The notes below the pieces were generated by a model that was not told where the DNA came from, made no database searches, and was given only the letters and a program-made list of their open reading frames with translations. Positions 1 to 5,355 of a stretch of DNA of 5,398 nt are shown here, in pieces. The stretch is from Blastocatellia bacterium (GTDB lineage Bacteria; Acidobacteriota; Blastocatellia; Pyrinomonadales; Pyrinomonadaceae), in contig JACDAY010000294.1 of the NCBI GenBank assembly GCA_013695195.1, forward strand, positions 1-5,398, written 5' to 3'. Within the stretch, counting starts at the first letter, position 1. Each line of letters opens with the position of its first letter. The position numbers were made by a program, and so were the translations under genes.

Positions 1-654
1 GTCTTCAATGAGTTGCATAAACGCGCCTGAACCCGTTTTAACATCGAGCACAAGCGCGTCCAAACCTTCCGCCAGCTTTTTCGACATTATCGAAGCCACG
101 ATCAAAGGAATGCACGGAACTGTCGCAGTTGCATCACGGAGCGCATAAAGCTTTTTATCCGCGGGCGCCATTTCCGCGGTCTGGCCGGCCATTGCGAAAC
201 CGCATTTTGTAATAATCGCTCGAAATTCAGCCTTGGAGAGCTTCACATTGTAGCCGGGAATCGCTTCGAGTTTGTCGAGAGTTCCGCCCGTATGGCCCAG
301 CCCGCGTCCAGAGATCATGGGAACGGCGACGCCACATGCGGCGACGAGAGGAGCAATTATCAAAGACGTTTTATCACCCACGCCGCCGGTCGAATGCTTG
401 TCGGCTTTCGGCGCATCGATGTCGGAGAAATCGAGCACCTCGCCCGAATGCAGCATCGCACGCGTCAATGCGTCCTGCTCACTCATATTCAGCCCGCGAA
501 TGAACATCGCCATAATGAGCGCGGAAATTTGATAATCAGCCCAACTCCCGTCACAAACGCCGTCTATAAACGAATTTATCTCATCCGCCGAAAGCTCCGC
601 GCCGTCGCGTTTTTTTGCAATTATTTCTTGTGGCCGCATTGATGTGATTGACAT
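1..654 (-). CDS. deoA: Thymidine / pyrimidine-nucleoside phosphorylase, N-terminal half (cut by window edge)
   Basis: Cytosolic nucleoside-salvage enzyme that splits thymidine (and possibly uridine) with phosphate into base and (deoxy)ribose-1-phosphate. The 218 codons seen are about half of the usual 430-450 residues; the C-terminal part lies beyond position 1. Visible family motifs are DKHSTGGVGD at residues 85-94 (phosphate site), SGRGLGHTGGTLDKLE from residue 115, and ALRDATATV plus ASIMSKK around residues 171-193. R173, S188 and K192 line up with E. coli DeoA R171, S186 and K190, the base-binding residues. Residue 113, just before ISGRG, is Met as in E. coli DeoA, whereas Bacillus Pdp has Lys there; from memory this residue separates thymidine-specific from broad enzymes, so deoA is preferred although overall wording (ADKKLYALRD, SIMSKK) also resembles Pdp. 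Start at 654 is the longest; Met6 (639) fits family N-termini equally well and neither has a Shine-Dalgarno sequence. Probably the last visible gene of the yacL-ispD-ispF operon, 59 bp after ispF. Confidence 0.93.
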   Translation of the reverse strand, partial: MSITSMRPQEIIAKKRDGAELSADEINSFIDGVCDGSWADYQISALIMAMFIRGLNMSEQDALTRAMLHSGEVLDFSDIDAPKADKHSTGGVGDKTSLIIAPLVAACGVAVPMISGRGLGHTGGTLDKLEAIPGYNVKLSKAEFRAIITKCGFAMAGQTAEMAPADKKLYALRDATATVPCIPLIVASIMSKKLAEGLDALVLDVKTGSGAFMQLIED

Positions 655-713
655 TAAAAGAATGCCCAAGTTTCGCACATGAGCAGTCTATAAGTCTATG
701 AAAGATATGTGTC

Positions 714-1190
714 CTAAGGACGATGGAGCAGAATCACGGCTTCGGCTTTAACTGCCTTTCGTTCGCCGACCGAACCCATGCCTTCACCGGTTTTGGCTTT
801 GACGCTAATGCAGCTTTGCTCGATCTCAAGCACGGCCGCGAGGCCTTCGCGTATCTCATCGATATATTCACGAAGTTTAGGTTTTTCGAGACTGATGATC
901 GAATCGACATTGACGACCGCAAATCCCTTTTCCTTCATCAGGCCGACTGCATAGCATAGGAAAACAAAGCTTTCGGCGTTTCGCCATCTTTCCTGGCCAT
1001 CAGAAAAATGAGTGCCGATGTCTCCTAGAGCCAGAGCGCCGAAAATTGCGTCGGTCACTGCGTGCGTTAAGGCGTCGGCGTCGGAATGGCCTTCGGCACC
1101 CAGATCGGATTCGATCCGTAAGCCGCCAAGAATTAGAGGTTTGCCTTCGACCAGGCGGTGTACATCATTTCCAAAGCCAATTCGAAACAT
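714..1190 (-). CDS. ispF: 2-C-methyl-D-erythritol 2,4-cyclodiphosphate synthase (IspF)
   Basis: Fifth enzyme of the MEP pathway: converts CDP-methylerythritol 2-phosphate into methylerythritol 2,4-cyclodiphosphate with release of CMP. At 158 residues it is full length for this family, which acts as a homotrimer in the cytosol. Metal ligands are visible as D9 and H11 in GNDVHRL and H43 in LTHAVTD, matching E. coli D8, H10 and H42. GHSDADA at 34-40 is the conserved flexible-loop motif, ALGDIGTHF (54-62) is the conserved core segment, and KTGEGMGSVGE near 133-143 is the C-terminal nucleotide-binding signature, normally T-E-x-x-G-x-x-G-x-x-E-G-like. The start ATG follows the ispD stop by 35 bp; that gap is AT-rich and has no recognisable Shine-Dalgarno sequence. 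The gene is separate from ispD rather than fused, unlike the IspDF fusions of some alphaproteobacteria and epsilonproteobacteria. Nothing looks degraded. Confidence 0.97.
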   Translation of the reverse strand: MFRIGFGNDVHRLVEGKPLILGGLRIESDLGAEGHSDADALTHAVTDAIFGALALGDIGTHFSDGQERWRNAESFVFLCYAVGLMKEKGFAVVNVDSIISLEKPKLREYIDEIREGLAAVLEIEQSCISVKAKTGEGMGSVGERKAVKAEAVILLHRP

Positions 1191-1225
1191 AAATAGAACT
1201 ATATCTTGTATAAGAGAGAATTTAA

Positions 1226-1918
1226 CTACTTTTTACTAACATATAGCTCGTCTTTCAGTACTGCTTCCGCAAAAACCAGGTCTTCCGGACGGGTTATTTT
1301 GATATTTTTGGGATTTCCTTCCACAAAAGCGATTTTGTAACCCAATTTCTCGACCAAAAAACACTCGTCCGTGACATCATCTCCCAAATAGCCGAGAGCG
1401 AACGCTTTTTGGAGAATTTCATAACGAAACGCCTGCGGCGTCAATGCTCGTTTAAGCTTTCGGCGGTCGAGCGTTCCGGCGAACCGGTCGCCGTCGATCG
1501 TCTTTATCGTATCAGTAACATCGGCGACCAGACATGCCGCACCGGTCTCCCGCGCTTTTTCCATTGTTCGGGAAATTTCATCAACCGAAACAAGGGGCCG
1601 CGCGCCGTCGTGCACGGCTATAATTTCCACGCCGGGATTGACTGCGCGAAACCCATTAAAAACGGATTCGGCCCTTGTCATGCCGCCCGAAACGATTTTT
1701 GTGATCTTGCGGATGTCGAACTTACCGGCAATATTTGTAAAATTTGCAATCTCGGCAGACGAGAGCACGAGGATCACTTCCGAAACGGAATCGCAGCGTT
1801 CAAACCGTTCCAAAGTATAAATGAGCAACGGTTTTCCGAGAATTTCGAGGAACTGTTTAGGAATAGTGGAATTAAATCGTTTTCCGCTGCCGGCCGCGAC
1901 TACAATTGCTGTGTTCAT
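1226..1918 (-). CDS. ispD: 2-C-methyl-D-erythritol 4-phosphate cytidylyltransferase (IspD)
   Basis: Third enzyme of the MEP pathway: joins methylerythritol 4-phosphate to CTP, giving CDP-methylerythritol and pyrophosphate. The 230 residues match the usual length of about 230. The Rossmann-like nucleotidyltransferase signature AAGSGKRF sits at residues 8-15, followed by PKQF (20-23), the CTP-binding SGGMTRAESV (77-86), the metal-site VHDGARP (102-108), TPQAF (160-164), DDVTDE (180-185) and GNPKNIKITRPEDL (201-214). R14 and K21 correspond to the catalytic Arg and Lys of E. coli IspD (R20, K27), and K207 to its substrate-binding K213. It sits 21 bp after yacL and 35 bp before ispF, so the two MEP enzymes are almost certainly co-transcribed. 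No strong Shine-Dalgarno is seen before the ATG. All key residues are present, so the enzyme should be active. Confidence 0.97.
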   Translation of the reverse strand: MNTAIVVAAGSGKRFNSTIPKQFLEILGKPLLIYTLERFERCDSVSEVILVLSSAEIANFTNIAGKFDIRKITKIVSGGMTRAESVFNGFRAVNPGVEIIAVHDGARPLVSVDEISRTMEKARETGAACLVADVTDTIKTIDGDRFAGTLDRRKLKRALTPQAFRYEILQKAFALGYLGDDVTDECFLVEKLGYKIAFVEGNPKNIKITRPEDLVFAEAVLKDELYVSKK

Positions 1919-1939
1919 TTGCTGACCGAGCTCAAAGCG

Positions 1940-3076
1940 CTAGTCCAACTCTTCGATTATCGTGGTTTGACGCAGTTCGCGGGTGGCCTTTCGAAAGCCA
2001 AGCGAACGCGAATCGTGAACACCGAAGTGGCTTTCGCCGTTTTCTTCTTTTTCTTCCCACAAACGTCCGAAGATCATCTTTCCGGCGGTGGTTTGCAGAA
2101 CGCTCGTAACTGCAATATCCGCCGTTTTCCCGATCAGGCGGCGTGCGTTATCAACCACAACCATTGTGCCGTCGTCGAGATAGGCAACGCCCTGATTGTA
2201 TTCCTTACCTTCTTTAAGAACAAAAACGCGCATTGCTTCGCCGGGCAGAACTACAGGTTTTAAGGCATTAGCAAGCTCGTTGATATTCAGAACGGAAACG
2301 CCGCGGAGCTGCGAAACCTTGTTCAAATTGAAATCGTTGGTAACAATCACCGCGTCGAGCTGTTTTCCGAGCTCGATCAACTTTAGGTCGACTTCCTTAA
2401 CTGCCGGAAAATCCGTCTCGACAATTTGAATATCGAGCTTGCTGTTATTTCGAAGACGCTGCAGCATATCCAGCCCGCGGCGGCCGCGCTGTCTTTTGGA
2501 AGAATCCGCCGAGTCCGCAACCTGTTGCAGTTCCGCGAGAATAAAATTTGGGATTATCAAAGTCCCGCCGAGAAAGCCCGTTTCTGCAACATCGGCAATT
2601 CGTCCGTCGATAATCACCGATGTATCGAGGATTTTATAGTCGAGCTTCGCGCTCTTATCGCTAAAAATCCCGCCGAGAGCCGACAGATCGAGATAATCAC
2701 CCTTCGCGGCTCCGACCATTAAGCCGATGTAACCCATAAACAATGCCAGCACAATGGTAAGAAACACCTTCATTTCACCCGGGACGGTGTTGATGTCCTG
2801 GCTGCTGATAAGCATTCCGATTAAATAAGCGCCGATTATGCCTAGCGTAGAGCCGATCGCCGCGCCGATCAATGTTTTCAAACTGGCGGTACGCGCACGC
2901 ATCTCAAACCCGATGATAAATGCGGCCACGAGTGCTCCGAGAATCGCCGAAATTAACTGTCTAACGCTTCGCGAACCATCAATATGACTCGTTTGCGCAA
3001 GAGGATTCAGCAAAAAGCCGGTCGCCGCCAGAATGACGATAAAAGCAATCCTGATTATGATAATATCCAGCTTCAT
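1940..3076 (-). CDS. yacL: Membrane-anchored PIN-TRAM domain protein, YacL-like
   Basis: A 378-residue protein of the YacL family, a putative membrane-bound ribonuclease whose biological role is not well defined. Four hydrophobic segments fill the N-terminal third (about residues 5-25, 40-58, 66-90 and 103-125). A PIN nuclease domain follows (about 147-262), with the acidic residues expected for metal binding: D151 in LDTSVIIDGR, E182 in ILAELQQ, D230 in KEVDLKL and D248 in VTNDFN. Next is a TRAM domain (about 275-339), a small beta-barrel thought to bind RNA, containing GVAYLDDGTMVVVDNA. The last ~40 residues are charged and not assignable. The family is typically about 340-380 residues, so this is complete. 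Location directly before ispD and ispF is a conserved arrangement in Firmicutes and elsewhere; why a PIN nuclease travels with MEP genes is unknown. First gene of the minus-strand block; no convincing promoter or Shine-Dalgarno before its ATG. Confidence 0.93.
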   Translation of the reverse strand: MKLDIIIIRIAFIVILAATGFLLNPLAQTSHIDGSRSVRQLISAILGALVAAFIIGFEMRARTASLKTLIGAAIGSTLGIIGAYLIGMLISSQDINTVPGEMKVFLTIVLALFMGYIGLMVGAAKGDYLDLSALGGIFSDKSAKLDYKILDTSVIIDGRIADVAETGFLGGTLIIPNFILAELQQVADSADSSKRQRGRRGLDMLQRLRNNSKLDIQIVETDFPAVKEVDLKLIELGKQLDAVIVTNDFNLNKVSQLRGVSVLNINELANALKPVVLPGEAMRVFVLKEGKEYNQGVAYLDDGTMVVVDNARRLIGKTADIAVTSVLQTTAGKMIFGRLWEEKEENGESHFGVHDSRSLGFRKATRELRQTTIIEELD

Positions 3077-3357
3077 TTCGAAAATTCTAACACGAATGGC
3101 GGTCTAAAAATAATGGCTTGCAGCCTGCTTAACAAAATAGGCCGACTTCTGTTGCTGTTAATAGCATTCGTAAAGTCGTCCTCAGCAGATGTTAGAAATG
3201 TCTATTGAGAATCGAATTTCAGACAATTTAAAAACTCGTCGAGCCAACCGAAGATAAAATCCTGGCTTTGTATCAAATTTTAACTAAAGCTGACAAATCC
3301 GCTCTTTCCGACTTGTAATTACCCGGTTAATTTGGGCTTTTCTTTAAATTATATTCA

Positions 3358-3384
3358 AGTTAATTTTAACATCTAAATTTAACT
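3358..3384. repeat. AT-rich inverted repeat, 10-bp arms with one mismatch
   Basis: The left arm AGTTAATTTT (3358-3367) pairs with AAATTTAACT (3375-3384) at nine of ten positions around a 7-base loop. It lies in the most AT-rich part of the window, so chance is a serious possibility. No known protein-binding consensus was recognised. Confidence 0.3.
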
Positions 3385-3428
3385 CAAATTACAGGTCCGG
3401 AAGGGCTGCTCTGCACCCGCCTATTATT

Positions 3429-3455
3429 AATTAAGAAAATAGCATTTACTTAATT
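3429..3455. repeat. AT-rich inverted repeat downstream of the small gene
   Basis: AATTAAG (3429-3435) and CTTAATT (3449-3455) are perfect 7-bp arms around a 13-base loop. It begins 18 bp beyond the stop codon of the minus-strand small gene, where a terminator would be expected. The stem is almost all A-T and there is no T-tract after it on the minus strand, so it is at best a weak terminator or an RNA-end structure. Confidence 0.3.
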
Positions 3456-3473
3456 TGAAAGCCCTGGAAGGTC

Positions 3474-3713
3474 CTATTCGTTGGGTTTGTCCGAGCCCGG
3501 GCTCCATAATTCTTCGCTTTCTTTAGTCCTATCCGAACCTGGGCTCCATTCTTCATCGCTTTTATCCGGCAGACCGGGCTGATCGCTTTGTCCGCCGTAG
3601 TTATCTTTAGAATTGCTCTGGCCTTCGGCTTCCGGTTTATTGTCGTAATCTTCTTTTTCCACCCCTTTGCCCTGATTGCCCGCCTGACCCTGTTGACTTT
3701 GATTATTTGGCAT
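3474..3713 (-). CDS. Small hydrophilic, probably disordered protein with duplicated WSPGSD motif
   Basis: I do not recognise a family for this 79-residue protein. It has no hydrophobic segment, no signal peptide and no Cys. The N-terminal half is rich in Gln, Asn, Gly, Lys and Glu (NNQSQQGQAGNQGKG near the start), like intrinsically disordered or hydrophilin-type stress proteins. The C-terminal third is acidic and repeats a 14-codon unit: EEWSPGSDR at residues 54-62 and ELWSPGSDK at 68-76, giving Trp56 and Trp70 as the only tryptophans. That it is a real gene is supported by an AGAGGT ribosome binding site 7 bases before the ATG, the best in the window, and by the in-frame repeat. It stands alone, divergent from radA and in the same direction as the yacL block, about 400 bp ahead of it. 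A role in desiccation, osmotic or DNA-damage stress is conceivable from composition only; no function is assigned. Confidence 0.72.
   Translation of the reverse strand: MPNNQSQQGQAGNQGKGVEKEDYDNKPEAEGQSNSKDNYGGQSDQPGLPDKSDEEWSPGSDRTKESEELWSPGSDKPNE
3490..3564 (-). repeat. In-frame tandem duplication of a 42-bp (14-codon) unit
   Basis: Two copies, beginning at 3490 and 3532, share TCCGA-CC-GGGCTCCAT and further scattered identity over about 33 bases (plus-strand reading). The 42-base offset preserves the reading frame of the small gene and encodes its two WSPGSD motifs. Differences between the copies show it is not a fresh duplication. Confidence 0.75.
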
Positions 3714-3720
3714 TTCTGTA

Positions 3721-3727
3721 ACCTCTC
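3721..3727 (-). promoter_or_regulatory. Ribosome binding site of the small disordered-protein gene
   Basis: Read on the minus strand this is GAGAGGT, ending 7 bases before the ATG at 3713, a good match to the AGGAGGT anti-16S core in sequence and spacing. It fixes the start of the 79-residue protein. None of the other starts in this window has anything comparable. Confidence 0.7.
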
Positions 3728-3739
3728 GTATTCAAGATT

Positions 3740-3759
3740 CTCGTTTATAATTAAACGAG
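3740..3759. promoter_or_regulatory. Perfect 8+8 bp palindrome, candidate operator or leader hairpin
   Basis: Arms CTCGTTTA (3740-3747) and TAAACGAG (3752-3759) are exact inverted copies around the 4-base centre TAAT. On the plus strand the centre spells TATAAT at 3746-3751, a perfect -10 hexamer, though no -35 lies at the proper distance. Position is between two divergent genes: 26 bp before the small-gene ATG and 153 bp before radA. Either a dimeric repressor binds it as DNA, or, if the small gene is transcribed from upstream of it, the RNA folds into an 8-bp stem with a 4-base loop in the leader. I recognise no known operator consensus. Confidence 0.45.
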
Positions 3760-3768
3760 TTACTTCTG

Positions 3769-3774
3769 ATTATA
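3769..3774 (-). promoter_or_regulatory. Possible -10 hexamer for the small gene
   Basis: On the minus strand this reads TATAAT, an exact sigma-70 -10 match, 55 bases before the small-gene ATG. A transcript from it would start just ahead of the palindrome at 3740-3759 and carry it in a leader of about 50 bases. No matching -35 is seen at 16-18 bp, so this is weak evidence. Confidence 0.22.
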
Positions 3775-3912
3775 CAATTAATGTGCCGTTCTCATTTAAT
3801 CGACAAACTGTTTGATTATTCACGTCTTAAAAAATTGCGCGAGTTCGACATATACAGAATTTCTGGCAAAAGTTGTATTATCTTGGAACTATCAATTTCC
3901 CGGTCTCCGTTT

Positions 3913-5289
3913 ATGGCAAAAACACCAGCGACAATATACGTCTGTCAGAATTGCGGCGGACAGTCCAGAAAATGGCAAGGGCAGTGTCCTGACTGCGAAG
4001 AGTGGAATACGCTCGTCGAAGAGCGTTTTCGTCCGGCGGCGCAAAATGGCGGCAAGATCGGCGTATGGTCCTCGAATTTTAACGCTCGTTCCCCCATAGC
4101 TTTTTCCGAAATCGAATCGCAGGACGATGCCCGCACAACCTCTGGAATCGATGAACTGGACCGTGTTCTCGGCGGCGGCATCGTCGCGGGTTCGCTGGTT
4201 TTGATAGGCGGCGCGCCCGGAATCGGTAAATCGACTATTGTCATTCAGATGGCTGACAAATTGTGTGAAAATAGCGCGAAAGTTCTATATGTTTCGGGTG
4301 AAGAATCTGAACGCCAGATAAAAATGCGCGGCGAGCGGTTGGGACTTTCCGCAGGCAATCTGTTTCTGCTGCCTGAGACGAATCTTCAATCGATCCTGGC
4401 CGAAATCGACAAGCTGCGGCCCGATTTTATTATCGTGGACTCGATTCAAACAATTTTCAGCGAAAAAATCGAATCAGCGCCGGGAAGTGTTTCGCAAGTA
4501 CGCGATGTCGCCGGGCAGTTTATGATGCTCGCCAAGCAAACGGCGACGCCCGTTTTTCTCACCGGCCACGTTACAAAAGAAGGCTCCATCGCCGGCCCGA
4601 AAACTCTAGAGCATATTGTCGATACAGTTTTGTATTTCGAGGGCGATCGACATCACAATCACCGCATCATTCGCGCTACAAAAAACCGTTTCGGCGCTGC
4701 AAACGAGATTGGTGTTTTCGAAATGACGAATACCGGTTTGGTGCCGGTCGGCAATCCGTCGGAGCTTTTCCTGCAGGAACGCCCGGAAGGCTCAAGCGGC
4801 TCTGTCGTTACAGTCTGCATGGAAGGTACTCGTCCGATGCTTGTCGAGATTCAGGCACTCGTTTCAAGCACAAAATCGGCATCGGGAAGACGAATGGCAC
4901 AGGGCTTCGATTACAACCGGACATCTCTCCTGATCGCCGTTCTCGAAAAACGTCTGGGCTTCCAACTCGCCGGAGATGACGTCTTTGTAAATATCGCCGG
5001 CGGCCTGGAAGTCGATGAGCCGGCCGCCGATCTCGGCGTGATCGCGGCAATTGCTTCGAGTTTTCGAAATCTACAGATTCCGCCCGAAACCGCGGTATTT
5101 GGTGAAGTAGGCCTCACCGGAGAAGTTCGCGGCGTCCTTCAGGCACAGTCTCGCGCCCGCGAAGCACAAACGCTTGGATTCAAGAAACTTATTCTTCCGG
5201 CATCGAATAAAATAGGTTTGGAAAAACTTTTGGGAATCAGAGTCGTCGGCGTGAAAAATTTGGAAGAAGCGATGGAAGAACTTTTTTAG
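3913..5289 (+). CDS. radA: DNA repair protein RadA (Sms), zinc-finger/RecA-like/Lon-like ATPase
   Basis: RadA is a RecA-related ATPase that acts as a branch-migration helicase in recombinational repair and natural transformation, working on RecA-made joints. The 458 residues match E. coli RadA (460). The N-terminal C4 zinc finger is C11-x2-C14 and C25-x2-C28. The RecA-like core carries Walker A GGAPGIGKST (99-108), Walker B FIIVDS (172-177) and the RadA-specific KNRFG (257-261). The C-terminal third (about 275-458) is the Lon-protease-like domain, with GGLEVDEPAADLGVIAAI and FGEVGLTGEVRGV intact; in RadA this domain is not a protease. The open frame runs upstream to an ATG at 3781, but the family start MAKTP...YVCQNCG is at 3913, so the shorter start is chosen. 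No clear Shine-Dalgarno precedes it. Divergent from the small gene; a TATTAT at 3876-3881 could be its -10 but lacks a partner -35. All catalytic motifs are intact. Confidence 0.97.
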   Translation: MAKTPATIYVCQNCGGQSRKWQGQCPDCEEWNTLVEERFRPAAQNGGKIGVWSSNFNARSPIAFSEIESQDDARTTSGIDELDRVLGGGIVAGSLVLIGGAPGIGKSTIVIQMADKLCENSAKVLYVSGEESERQIKMRGERLGLSAGNLFLLPETNLQSILAEIDKLRPDFIIVDSIQTIFSEKIESAPGSVSQVRDVAGQFMMLAKQTATPVFLTGHVTKEGSIAGPKTLEHIVDTVLYFEGDRHHNHRIIRATKNRFGAANEIGVFEMTNTGLVPVGNPSELFLQERPEGSSGSVVTVCMEGTRPMLVEIQALVSSTKSASGRRMAQGFDYNRTSLLIAVLEKRLGFQLAGDDVFVNIAGGLEVDEPAADLGVIAAIASSFRNLQIPPETAVFGEVGLTGEVRGVLQAQSRAREAQTLGFKKLILPASNKIGLEKLLGIRVVGVKNLEEAMEELF

Positions 5290-5355
5290 AATTTCTGCCA
5301 CATAACCGCCTTCTTCGGCGAGATAAATCATAAACGGATATTTAACTTTTCCCAT
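5290..5355 (-). pseudogene. Truncated HicB-like antitoxin start, abutting radA
   Basis: The 22 codons from the ATG at 5355 to 5290 contain KYPFMIYLAEEGGYVAEI, which looks like the first beta-hairpin of HicB-family antitoxins (typically x-Y-x-x-x-x-x-x-E-D-G-G-Y-x-A-x-x-P-x-L-P-G-C). The expected P-x-L-P-G-C does not follow. Instead the frame runs into the antisense strand of radA at its stop codon (5287-5289) and continues as unrelated sequence to 5071. HicB proteins partner the HicA mRNA-cleaving toxin, whose gene commonly lies just upstream. Eight bases upstream a minus-strand frame ends at 5364 with the residues SRNLAGIN, faintly like the A-G-I ending of HicA, but ten residues at the window edge are too few to assign. 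The family call rests on a short stretch read by eye. An alternative is a coincidental small ORF or a functional 94-residue chimera. Confidence 0.4.

Larger units (their letters stand above)
3077..3473. other. 397-bp intergenic stretch, AT-rich in its right half
   Basis: This stretch separates the yacL start from the end of the small disordered-protein gene. It should contain the promoter of the yacL-ispD-ispF block, but I find no convincing -35/-10 pair there. On the plus strand there is a 31-codon frame (3113-3208) that reads like a signal or membrane segment. Its end overlaps an ATG (3198) opening a 19-codon frame. A one-base shift would extend that into a helical-looking peptide ending at 3318. 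These are weak and are discussed as findings. From about 3317 to 3460 the DNA is distinctly AT-rich and has two inverted repeats. The only GC-rich spot is a small imperfect hairpin at 3403-3418, with no T-run on either side. No tRNA, no disA or carD remnant was recognised. Confidence 0.7.

Noticed and set aside
711..721. GTCCTAAGGAC palindrome at the ispF stop
   Set aside because: With a single central base it cannot fold as a hairpin, it overlaps the ispF end, and 5-bp arms are expected by chance.
1409..2263. 284-codon open frame on the plus strand
   Set aside because: It runs antisense across ispD and yacL, both certain from their motifs, crosses their junction, and shows no family features.
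3403..3418. GC-rich hairpin as an intrinsic terminator of the small gene
   Set aside because: The stem is interrupted by a bulge and neither strand has a T-tract after it; it is also about 55 bp beyond the stop.
3588..3815. 75-codon plus-strand frame that looks like a membrane protein
   Set aside because: It is the antisense of the hydrophilic small gene, whose Asp/Glu/Gln/Asn/Lys codons give Val/Phe/Leu/Ile when read backwards. It starts with TTG, has no ribosome binding site, and the minus strand has a good one.
3864..3877. Sigma-54-like TGGCA...TTG element upstream of radA
   Set aside because: The distance between the GG and the second G is two bases too short for a -24/-12 promoter, and the GC of the -12 element is missing.
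3781..3912. 44-codon N-terminal extension of radA from an upstream ATG
   Set aside because: The extension has no family counterpart, while the start at 3913 gives the standard RadA N-terminus just before the zinc finger and the normal length.
5307..5320. CGCC-TTCTTC-GGCG hairpin after radA as a terminator
   Set aside because: The stem is only 4 bp with no following T-run, and the bases are explained by Glu-Glu-Gly-Gly codons of the hicB-like frame.
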